Shown here: positions 26,573-33,616 of the stretch, piece by piece
Numbering within the stretch: the first letter of the stretch is position 1
Layout: every line of letters starts with the position of its first letter
From: Streptomyces atriruber
GTDB taxonomy: Bacteria; Actinomycetota; Actinomycetes; Streptomycetales; Streptomycetaceae
DNA length: 60,806 bases
Assembly: GCF_001418325.1 (NCBI RefSeq)
Contig: NZ_LIPN01000002.1
Span: forward strand, 1-60,806
Direction: 5' to 3'
The notes under the pieces: model-generated
Told to the model about the DNA's origin: nothing
What the model saw: only the letters and a program-made list of their open reading frames with translations
The model's database searches: none
Translations under genes and position numbers: made by a program

Positions 26573-29500
26573 ATGATGACGAACCCCACGGGGCCCAAAG
26601 AATTGTCCCTGCCAGACATGCTGCGCGCGGCTGTAATCGCCCAGCCCGACCGGACCGCCGTCTCCTGCGGCACGGAAAGACTGACTTTTCACCAGCTCGG
26701 CGAGCGGAGCGGGGACCTTGCGGACCGCCTGCGACATGTCGGTGCCGCGGCGGATGCCCGGGTCGGCATTTTCCTGCAGCCCTCCATCGACCTGATGGTG
26801 AGCGTCTGGGGCGTCCTGCGCGCGGGAGCGGCCTATCTGCCGCTGTCGCCCGAGTATCCGGACGAGCGGGTGCGCTACATGGTCGCGGACTCACGGACCG
26901 AGGTCATCCTCACGGAGCAGTCACTGGTCTCCCGACTGGCGGCGTTGACTCCCCCGGAGACGAAGATCGTCACCGTGGATCGGGGCGGGGCCACGAGCGC
27001 ACCGGCCACCGCGCCCGTTCGGGGCGACGACCTCGCGTACGTCATCTACACGTCCGGAAGCACGGGCAACCCGAAGGGCATCGGCATCGAGCACCGGAGC
27101 ATCGTGCACCAGCTGCGCTGGCTGGCCGACGAACAGGGCCTCGACCGGACGAGGACGGTGCTCCAGAAGACACCGCTGAGCTTCGACGCGGCCCAGTGGG
27201 AGATCCTCGCACCGGCCTGCGGCGCGAGCGTGGTGATGAGCGAACCGGGGATCTACGCCGACCCCGGCGGGCTCGTCGACCTGATCCTGGCGAACGGGGT
27301 GACCACTCTCCAGGGCGTGCCGACCCTGCTGCAGGCGCTCGCCGACACCGGCCGGCTGTCCGACTGCACCTCGCTCACCCAGGTATTCAGCGGTGGCGAG
27401 GCGCTCACCAAGAGTCTGGCGACCGAGCTGCTCGACGCGCTGCCGGAGTGCGAGCTGGTCAATCTGTACGGCCCGAGCGAGTGCACCATCAACGCGTCGT
27501 CCCACCGCGTGGACCGGCGGACCCTCCAGCAAGGTCCGGACCACTTACCCATCGGACGGCCGGTGCGCGGCACCGGCTTCCACATCCTCGACACCGCCCG
27601 GCTGCCGGTCTCCCCCGGCGACTCCGGTGAACTGTACATATCCGGGCCGCAGTTGGCCCGTGGGTATCTGAACAACCCCGAGCTGACCGCCGAACGGTTC
27701 GTCACCGCCGCGTTCACCGGCACCGGCGAGTCCCGCTCCGTCCGCCTCTACCGCACCGGAGACCTGGCCCGGCTGAACGGCGACGGGACCGTGCAGTTCC
27801 TCGGCCGCACCGACAGCCAGGTCAAACTGCGGGGCTTCCGGGTCGAGCTGGACGAGATCAAGGTGTCCGTCGAGAAGCACGACTGGGTCAAGTCCGCCGC
27901 CGTACTGGTCCGCGACGACCCGCGGACCGGCGCCAATCTCGTGGCGTTCGTCGAACTCGACCCCCACCGGGCCGCGCTCATGGACCAGGGCAACCACGGC
28001 GCGCACCACCAGTCCAAGCAGAGCAAGCTGCAGCTCAAGGCCCAGCTGGGCAATCTGGGGGCCCGTCAGGACGACGGACTGCCCGTCGTCGACCTGCCCG
28101 GACGGGCGGCGACGGCCCGGCAGCGGCGCACCGTCTTCGCCCGCAAGACCTACCGGTTCTACGAGGGCGGCCCGGTCACCCGGGACGACCTGTTGGCCCT
28201 GCTCGCCCGGTCGACGGAGCGAGCCGCCGCGCCCCGCGACCCGGACACCCTCACCCTGGCCGAACTGGGCTCCCTGCTGCGCTACTTCGGCCAGTTCTCC
28301 AGCGGCGAACGGCTCCTGCCCAAGTACGGGTATGCCTCGCCCGGCTCCTTGTACGCCACCCAGCTGTACCTGGAGCTGTCCGGCATCGCCGGTCTGGAGG
28401 CGGGCCACTACTACTACCACCCGGTCGACCACCGCCTCACGCTGATCGGCCCGGCGCCCGTCGGCAGGCCCCGGCTGCGGATCCACTTCATCGGGCACCG
28501 CTCGGCCATCGAGCCGGTCTACCAGAACAACATCGAGGAAGTCCTCCGGTTCGAGGCGGGCCACATGGTCGGCCTGTTCGACCACGTGCTTCCCGAGTAC
28601 GGGCTGCGCGTCGGCGCCCGCGCGGACGAGCCGGGCATAAAGGACGTGCTGCGCTGCCCGGACGAGGACTTCTACCTCGCCACGTACGAACTGGCGGCGG
28701 CCGCCGCGCCGGTCGCGCCCGGCCCGGTCGAGCTGTACGTACAGGCTCACCCCGGCCGGATCGCCGATCTGCCCGAGGGCCAGTACCGGTACCGGGACGG
28801 GGATCTGGTGCGGGTCTCCGACGGCCTGATCCGCAAGCAGGACGTCATCGCCATCAACCAGGAGGTCTACGGGCGGTCGAGCTTCGGGATCAGCATGCTC
28901 GGCAGCGCGGCAGCACCGTGGCAGCGCTACGTCGACCTCGGCCGGGAGCTGCAGCGCCTCCAGATGAACGACGTCGGCCTGGGGCTGATGTCCTCCGGCT
29001 ACAGCTCGGAGACCGGCAACCCCCTGGGCTCGGCCCGGCGCATCGCGGACCTCCTCGGCACCGGCCTGGACCCGGCCACCCACCCGGACACGGCCTCCTA
29101 CTTCGCCGTCGGCGGCCGGGTCAGCTCGGAGCAACGGCTCAGCGAGGGCATGAAGGAGGACTCCGTCCACATGCGGGGCCCTGCCGAGATCGTCAAGGAC
29201 AACCTCGCCGAGATCCTGCCGCCCTACATGGTGCCCAACCGGGTCACCGTCCTCGACTCCTTCCCGCTCACCCCGAACGGCAAGATCGACCACCAGGCCC
29301 TGCGCGAGCTGGACAAGGCCGCCGTCGACGACACCGACGCGCCGGTCGTCCCGCCGCGCACGCCCACCGAGGAGGCCGTCGCCGCGCTGTGGCGCGAGGT
29401 GCTGCGCCAGGACCGGGTGTCGATCCGGGACAACTTCTTCGCCGTCGGCGGCCATTCGCTGACCGCGGTCAATCTGGTCGGCCGGATCAACCGGGAGCTG

Positions 29501-30631
29501 GGCAGTTCGCTGCCGCTCCAGGTGCTGTTCGACGCGCCGACCGTCGCGGGCCTGGCCCGGCTCGTCGACCGTACGCCCGCCACCGCGCTGTCCCGGACGG
29601 TACGCCTCGGCGGCACGGACGGCGGGCTGCCGGTCTTCTGCTGGCCCGGCCTCGGCGGCTACCCCATGAGCCTGCGGCTGCTGGCCGGACGGCTCGACCT
29701 CACCCGGCCGTTCCTGGGCATCCAGGCGTACGGGATCAACCCGGGCGAGACCGCGTACCCGACGTTCGACGAGATGGTCGCCAAGGACATCGAGCTCATC
29801 CGGCAGGTGCAGCCGGCGGGCCCGTACACGGTGTGGGGCTACTCGTTCGGGGCCCGCGTCGCCTTCGCGGTGGCCCGGCAGCTGGAGCTGGCCGGGGAGC
29901 GCGTCGACGAGGTGCTGCTCCTGGCCCCCGGCAAGCCGCCCGTGGAGGCCAGGGGCGGGGCGCCCACGGGGGCGACGGTCGACTTCACCGACCCCGCCTT
30001 CGTCTCGATCCTCTACTCCGTGTTCGCCGGAAACATCCAGCGGGCGGCGATCGCCGAATGCCTGGCATCGACGCACGACGAGGAATCGTTCATCGCGTGC
30101 CTCTGCTCCCGGTTCGAGCATCTCGACCGCGAGCTGGCGCGCAGGATCGTCGGCGTCGTCCGGCTGACCTTCCTCTTCGAGTACGCCCCCGAGGACATGG
30201 CCGGGCACCGGGTCACGGCGCCGGTCACGGTGTTCCGGGCCGCGGGCGACCAGGACTCCTTCATCGACCTGGGCCACGCGCTGTCGAGCACGCCTCCCAG
30301 GATCCACCGGCTGCGGGCCGACCACTACGCGCTGCTGCGTGCGCGCGGAGTGGACGAACTCGTCGCCGCCATCAGGACCGCGCGACTCACCAGAAAGGTC
30401 AGCCCCATGCCCCACGTCACCATCAAGCACTTCCCGGACAACCTTGAGGAGAACCGGATCTCGGCGCTGGTGGACGCGATCACCAGCGCGGTCAGGACCG
30501 CCTTCTCGGTCGACGAGGGCGTGGTGTCCATCGCCCTGGAACCCGTCGCCCAGGACGCGTGGAACGAGCGGGTCTACATCCCGGAGATCGTCGAGGATCC
30601 GGGCCATCTGGTGAAGAGTCCGGACTACTGA
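26573..30631 (+). CDS. Indigoidine-synthetase-type NRPS (A-Ox-T-TE) with C-terminal tautomerase domain
   Basis: A 1352-residue single-module synthetase. The adenylation domain (residues ~10-470) has YVIYTSGSTGNPKG from 156, FDAAQWE, NLYGPSECT and KLRGFRVELDEI. A flavin oxidase domain of the nitroreductase/SagB type (~500-850; MDQGNHG from 470, KTYRFYEGG, YGYASPGSLYATQLYLELSG) is inserted before the last adenylation motif PNGKID near 901. The carrier serine is Ser962 (GGHSL) and the thioesterase serine Ser1091 (GYSFG). Order and sequence closely follow BpsA/IndC, which activate L-glutamine, oxidise it at C-alpha/C-beta and release an aminopyridinedione that dimerises to blue indigoidine. BpsA ends after the thioesterase (about 1280 residues); here a PptA-like tautomerase follows in frame (1279-1352). 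There is no condensation domain. ATGs at 26510 and 26534 are alternative starts. Confidence 0.93.
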   Translation: MMTNPTGPKELSLPDMLRAAVIAQPDRTAVSCGTERLTFHQLGERSGDLADRLRHVGAAADARVGIFLQPSIDLMVSVWGVLRAGAAYLPLSPEYPDERVRYMVADSRTEVILTEQSLVSRLAALTPPETKIVTVDRGGATSAPATAPVRGDDLAYVIYTSGSTGNPKGIGIEHRSIVHQLRWLADEQGLDRTRTVLQKTPLSFDAAQWEILAPACGASVVMSEPGIYADPGGLVDLILANGVTTLQGVPTLLQALADTGRLSDCTSLTQVFSGGEALTKSLATELLDALPECELVNLYGPSECTINASSHRVDRRTLQQGPDHLPIGRPVRGTGFHILDTARLPVSPGDSGELYISGPQLARGYLNNPELTAERFVTAAFTGTGESRSVRLYRTGDLARLNGDGTVQFLGRTDSQVKLRGFRVELDEIKVSVEKHDWVKSAAVLVRDDPRTGANLVAFVELDPHRAALMDQGNHGAHHQSKQSKLQLKAQLGNLGARQDDGLPVVDLPGRAATARQRRTVFARKTYRFYEGGPVTRDDLLALLARSTERAAAPRDPDTLTLAELGSLLRYFGQFSSGERLLPKYGYASPGSLYATQLYLELSGIAGLEAGHYYYHPVDHRLTLIGPAPVGRPRLRIHFIGHRSAIEPVYQNNIEEVLRFEAGHMVGLFDHVLPEYGLRVGARADEPGIKDVLRCPDEDFYLATYELAAAAAPVAPGPVELYVQAHPGRIADLPEGQYRYRDGDLVRVSDGLIRKQDVIAINQEVYGRSSFGISMLGSAAAPWQRYVDLGRELQRLQMNDVGLGLMSSGYSSETGNPLGSARRIADLLGTGLDPATHPDTASYFAVGGRVSSEQRLSEGMKEDSVHMRGPAEIVKDNLAEILPPYMVPNRVTVLDSFPLTPNGKIDHQALRELDKAAVDDTDAPVVPPRTPTEEAVAALWREVLRQDRVSIRDNFFAVGGHSLTAVNLVGRINRELGSSLPLQVLFDAPTVAGLARLVDRTPATALSRTVRLGGTDGGLPVFCWPGLGGYPMSLRLLAGRLDLTRPFLGIQAYGINPGETAYPTFDEMVAKDIELIRQVQPAGPYTVWGYSFGARVAFAVARQLELAGERVDEVLLLAPGKPPVEARGGAPTGATVDFTDPAFVSILYSVFAGNIQRAAIAECLASTHDEESFIACLCSRFEHLDRELARRIVGVVRLTFLFEYAPEDMAGHRVTAPVTVFRAAGDQDSFIDLGHALSSTPPRIHRLRADHYALLRARGVDELVAAIRTARLTRKVSPMPHVTIKHFPDNLEENRISALVDAITSAVRTAFSVDEGVVSIALEPVAQDAWNERVYIPEIVEDPGHLVKSPDY
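30392..30406 (+). promoter_or_regulatory. Internal ribosome binding site inside the synthetase gene
   Basis: AGAAAGG (30392-30398) matches seven consecutive bases of the complement of the 16S rRNA tail and lies 8 nt before an in-frame ATG-CCC at 30407. It could start a free tautomerase from within the synthetase reading frame. Seen directly; its use is inference. Confidence 0.6.
30407..30631 (+). CDS. PptA/4-oxalocrotonate-type tautomerase, in frame with the synthetase
   Basis: A 74-residue domain starting MPHVTIKHFPDNLEENRI and including VSIALEPVAQDAW, closely like E. coli PptA (YdcE). These enzymes use the amino-terminal proline, exposed when Met is removed, as catalytic base. The fused form would bury this proline inside a chain, whereas initiation at this ATG-Pro, with its good ribosome binding site, would expose it. 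No stop codon separates it from the thioesterase (last residues AAIRTARLTRK). So it may be made both fused and free. The likely role is to tautomerise the ring released by the synthetase. Confidence 0.7.
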   Translation: MPHVTIKHFPDNLEENRISALVDAITSAVRTAFSVDEGVVSIALEPVAQDAWNERVYIPEIVEDPGHLVKSPDY

Positions 30632-30643
30632 GGCGGCTGAGCG

Positions 30644-31252
30644 ATGCGCAGGACAATCACCAGGGTGCGACAGGACCTCGCCATGATCGTGGCCCGGGAC
30701 CCGTCGATCCACACGCACGCGGAGGCGCTGCTGCACCCCGCGCTGCCGGCCCTGTGGGCCCACCGGACGGCACACGTCCTCTACATCCGCGGGCACCGTC
30801 AACTCGCCCGGTTTCTGGCCTACTTGGCGCGGGCGGTGACCGGCGGCATCGAGATCCATCCCGGTGCGCGGCTCGGCCGCCGCGTGTTCATCGACCACGG
30901 AGCCGCCGTCGTCATCGGGGAGACCGTCGAGATCGGCGACGACGTCACGATCTTCCACCAGGTCACGCTGGGCGCGGTCGGCTGGTGGCGGGACGAGCGG
31001 CGCGAGCCGGGGGCCCGGCGGCACCCGGTCGTCGGCGACCGGGTGGTGCTCGGCACCAACGCGATCGTGCTCGGACCCGTCACCGTCGGCGACGACGCGC
31101 TGATCGGCGCCGGCTCGCTGGTCCTGGGCGATGTGCCGCCCCGGGCCCGGGTGACGGCTCCCGTGGCCGACGTCGTCGTACCGCTGTCGCCCGCGGAGCG
31201 CGCGGAGTCCGAGCAGCTGCTGCGCACCCTGGCCACCGCCGGGTGCTGGTGA
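30644..31252 (+). CDS. cysE: Serine O-acetyltransferase (CysE-like)
   Basis: A 202-residue left-handed beta-helix acyltransferase. It has GGIEIHPGARLGRRVFIDHG with the catalytic Asp-His pair (His85), VVIGETVEIGDDVTIFHQVTLG, and hexapeptide repeats to the C-terminus. It transfers acetyl from acetyl-CoA to L-serine to give O-acetylserine. It starts 12 nt after the synthetase stop, so it belongs to the operon. Its length is short compared with E. coli CysE (273), as in SrpH/NifP-type enzymes. In this context it probably feeds the PLP domain of the next gene rather than general cysteine synthesis. The C-terminal tail ends in Cys-Trp, not the usual Ile, so inhibition by cysteine or complex formation with CysK may differ. 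Confidence 0.92.
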   Translation: MRRTITRVRQDLAMIVARDPSIHTHAEALLHPALPALWAHRTAHVLYIRGHRQLARFLAYLARAVTGGIEIHPGARLGRRVFIDHGAAVVIGETVEIGDDVTIFHQVTLGAVGWWRDERREPGARRHPVVGDRVVLGTNAIVLGPVTVGDDALIGAGSLVLGDVPPRARVTAPVADVVVPLSPAERAESEQLLRTLATAGCW

Positions 31253-31366
31253 CGACCCCGCCGCTCCCTGCTGCACGGACATGCGCCACGGCACGGAACG
31301 CGCCGGGGCACGGACATACACCGAAGCTCGACCCGGCCACGCGCCGGTCTGCCAACGGAGGCACAG

Positions 31367-33616
31367 ATGATTCACGTCGGAGTCCTGGAGAGCAATCTCT
31401 CCGGTTCCGGCTTCGAGGGCCTGCAGATCATCAAGGAACTCGACTGCCGCGTCACCTTCTTCACCCGCGACCTCGAACGCTACCTCGCGGTCCCCGGTGG
31501 GCCCGCCTACTTCGACCGCTACGTCGACGACATCGTCCGCTGCGAGACGAACGTCTTCGAGGAGCTCCTGCCGCACGTGCACGCGGCGGGGGCCGAGCAC
31601 CCCTTCGACGCGTTCCTCACCCTGGCCGAGTACGACGTGGTCGTGGCCGCGGAGGTCGCGGTCCACCTCGGGCTCCCCACCGTGAGCGTCGACGGCGTCG
31701 CCACCGCACGCAACAAAGCGCTGATGCGCCGCCGCTGCGCCGAACTCGGCGTGCCGATACCGGCGTTCCGCACCGTACGCACGCCCGAGGCGGCGGCGGC
31801 GGCCGCGGCGGACATCGGTCTGCCCTGTGTGGTGAAGCCGGCCGACGAGACCAGCAGTGCCGACGTCCGCCTCGTGGACACCGCGGAGCAGGCCGCCGAG
31901 CACGTCGCCCTGATCCGCTCCCGGGCGGAGAACACCCGCGGTCAGGCGCGCTACCACGAGTTGATGGTCGAGGAGTATCTGACCGGGCCCGAGGTCAGTG
32001 TGGAGGTGCTCGCCGACGGCGACCGGTACGAGGTGTTCGGGGTGACCGACAAGTCGGTCGTGGGCCTCGGTTACTTCGTCGAGCTGGCGCACACCTTCCC
32101 CTCCGGGCTGCCCGAGCCGCTCGTGCGCGCCTGCGGCGACGTGGCCGTGGAGGCGCTGCGCGCGGTCGGCTTCGACCTGGGCATGGCCCATGTCGAGGTC
32201 AAGCTGACCGGGTCCGGCCCCAAGCTCATCGAGATCAACCCACGTCCCGCCGGTGGAAAGATCACCTACCTGGTCGACCGGGCACTGGGCGTCAAGTCCC
32301 TGGAGCTGGTGGCCCGCCAGTACCTCGGGCAGCCGCTGCCGGACCCGGTGCTGCCCCGGCGTCCGGTCCGCGGCGCCGCCATCCGCTATCTGACCGCGCA
32401 ACCCGGCCGGGTGGTGTCGGTCACCGGCCGGGAGCGGGCCGCCGCGCTGCCCGGCGTCGAGGAGGTCGTCGTCAAGCCCAAGCCGGGCTCCGTCGTACGG
32501 GAGTTGCGCCGCAACGGCGACCGCGCCGGGCATGTGCTGGTGGTGGCCGAGACGGCCGAGTTGGCGGCGCGCACCGCGGAGTCGGCCGCCCAGGAGATCG
32601 GCATCCGCACCGAGCCGGTCTCCCGGCGTCCGGTCGCGGACTCCGTCGTCGACCTGATCGGCGGAACACCGCTGCTGCGGCTGCCGGTCGATCGCATCGT
32701 CGACGGCGCCCCGGCCGACGCCGAGGTGCTGGCGAAGCTGGAGCTGTTCAACCCCTGGTCCAGCAGCAAGGACCGGGCCGCGCTGACGATGCTGCGCGGC
32801 GCCGAGAAGCAGGGGCTGCTCGTGCCCGGCTCCGGCACCGTGATCGAGGCGACCTCCGGCAACACCGGCATCTCGCTGGCCGCGTTGGCGGCGAACCGCG
32901 GCTACCGCTGCGTCATCGTCCTGCCGGACAACGCGACCCGGGAACGGGTGGCGATGCTGCGCTCGCTCGGCGCCGAAGTGGTGCGGACCCCGCACAGCGG
33001 CGGCTATCAGGCGGCGGTCGACAAGGCCGAGGAACTCCACCTGCGGACACCCGGGTCGTGGTTCTGCCGCCAGCACGACAACCCGGACAACACGCGGGCG
33101 CACTACGAGACGACCGGCCCCGAGATCTGGAGCGACGTCGGCGGGCGGATCGACGTGTTCGTCTGCGGAGTGGGCACCGGCGGTACGCTCAGTGGCGCGG
33201 GGCGCTATCTGCGCGAGAGCCACCCCGCGGTGCGGATCGTGGCGGTCGAGCCCGCGGGCTCACCGCTGCTGTCCGGTGGCAGGCCCGGCACGCACGGCAT
33301 CCCGGGCTTCAACGGCGGCTTCATCGCGCCGACCACGCAACAGAGCCTCATCGACGAGGTGATCACGGTGTCCGATGCCGACGCCATGGACACCACCCGG
33401 CGGCTCGCCCTGCACGCCGGCCTGCTGGCCGGTGTCTCGGGCGGCGCGGTCGTCCACGCGTCCGGCGTCCTGGCCGCCCGTCCGGAGTACCGGGGCCGAC
33501 GCATCGTGACGCTCCTGCCCGACACCGGCGAGCGGTATCTCAGCCTGCTCGCCCACGACAAGGCGCCGACGCCCGTGACGCCCACGGCGGCGGCCGGCCG
33601 GGGCGGTGCCCGATGA
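31367..33616 (+). CDS. ATP-grasp ligase fused to a cysteine-synthase-like PLP enzyme
   Basis: A 749-residue bifunctional protein. Residues 1-415 are an ATP-grasp amino-acid ligase: LPCVVKPADETSSADVRLV, MVEEYLTGPEVSVEVL, the Mg/ATP motif LIEINPRPAGGKI, and a C-terminal LAL-type subdomain (AAIRYLTAQPGRVVSVTG). Residues 420-730 are a fold-type II PLP domain: LIGGTPLLRLP, NPWSSSKDRAAL with PLP lysine Lys468, EATSGNTGISLA, and phosphate loop GVGTGGTLSG. Cysteine synthases replace the acetate of O-acetylserine with a nucleophile. With the acetyltransferase gene next door I infer beta-substitution with a non-sulfide nucleophile, giving an unusual beta-substituted alanine that is then ligated. The stop overlaps the next start (ATGA). 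Confidence 0.9.
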   Translation: MIHVGVLESNLSGSGFEGLQIIKELDCRVTFFTRDLERYLAVPGGPAYFDRYVDDIVRCETNVFEELLPHVHAAGAEHPFDAFLTLAEYDVVVAAEVAVHLGLPTVSVDGVATARNKALMRRRCAELGVPIPAFRTVRTPEAAAAAAADIGLPCVVKPADETSSADVRLVDTAEQAAEHVALIRSRAENTRGQARYHELMVEEYLTGPEVSVEVLADGDRYEVFGVTDKSVVGLGYFVELAHTFPSGLPEPLVRACGDVAVEALRAVGFDLGMAHVEVKLTGSGPKLIEINPRPAGGKITYLVDRALGVKSLELVARQYLGQPLPDPVLPRRPVRGAAIRYLTAQPGRVVSVTGRERAAALPGVEEVVVKPKPGSVVRELRRNGDRAGHVLVVAETAELAARTAESAAQEIGIRTEPVSRRPVADSVVDLIGGTPLLRLPVDRIVDGAPADAEVLAKLELFNPWSSSKDRAALTMLRGAEKQGLLVPGSGTVIEATSGNTGISLAALAANRGYRCVIVLPDNATRERVAMLRSLGAEVVRTPHSGGYQAAVDKAEELHLRTPGSWFCRQHDNPDNTRAHYETTGPEIWSDVGGRIDVFVCGVGTGGTLSGAGRYLRESHPAVRIVAVEPAGSPLLSGGRPGTHGIPGFNGGFIAPTTQQSLIDEVITVSDADAMDTTRRLALHAGLLAGVSGGAVVHASGVLAARPEYRGRRIVTLLPDTGERYLSLLAHDKAPTPVTPTAAAGRGGAR

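Noticed and set aside
26573..30631. A plain indigoidine (blue pigment) gene cluster
   Set aside because: The synthetase is of that type, but typical partner genes (IndA/IndB-like phosphatase and pseudouridine-5'-phosphate glycosidase proteins) are absent and the O-acetylserine, PLP and ATP-grasp genes point to another product. Pigment formation by the synthetase alone remains possible.
27545..33223. Open frame of 1892 codons on the minus strand opposite the biosynthetic operon
   Set aside because: It mirrors the real plus-strand genes. High GC at third positions removes stops from the opposite strand; the predicted protein is Arg/Gly/Val/Asp-rich with no domain motifs.
30644..33616. Ordinary cysteine biosynthesis (CysE plus CysK)
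   Set aside because: The PLP domain is fused to an ATP-grasp ligase and lies in an operon with an NRPS and an exporter, which is not a housekeeping arrangement.
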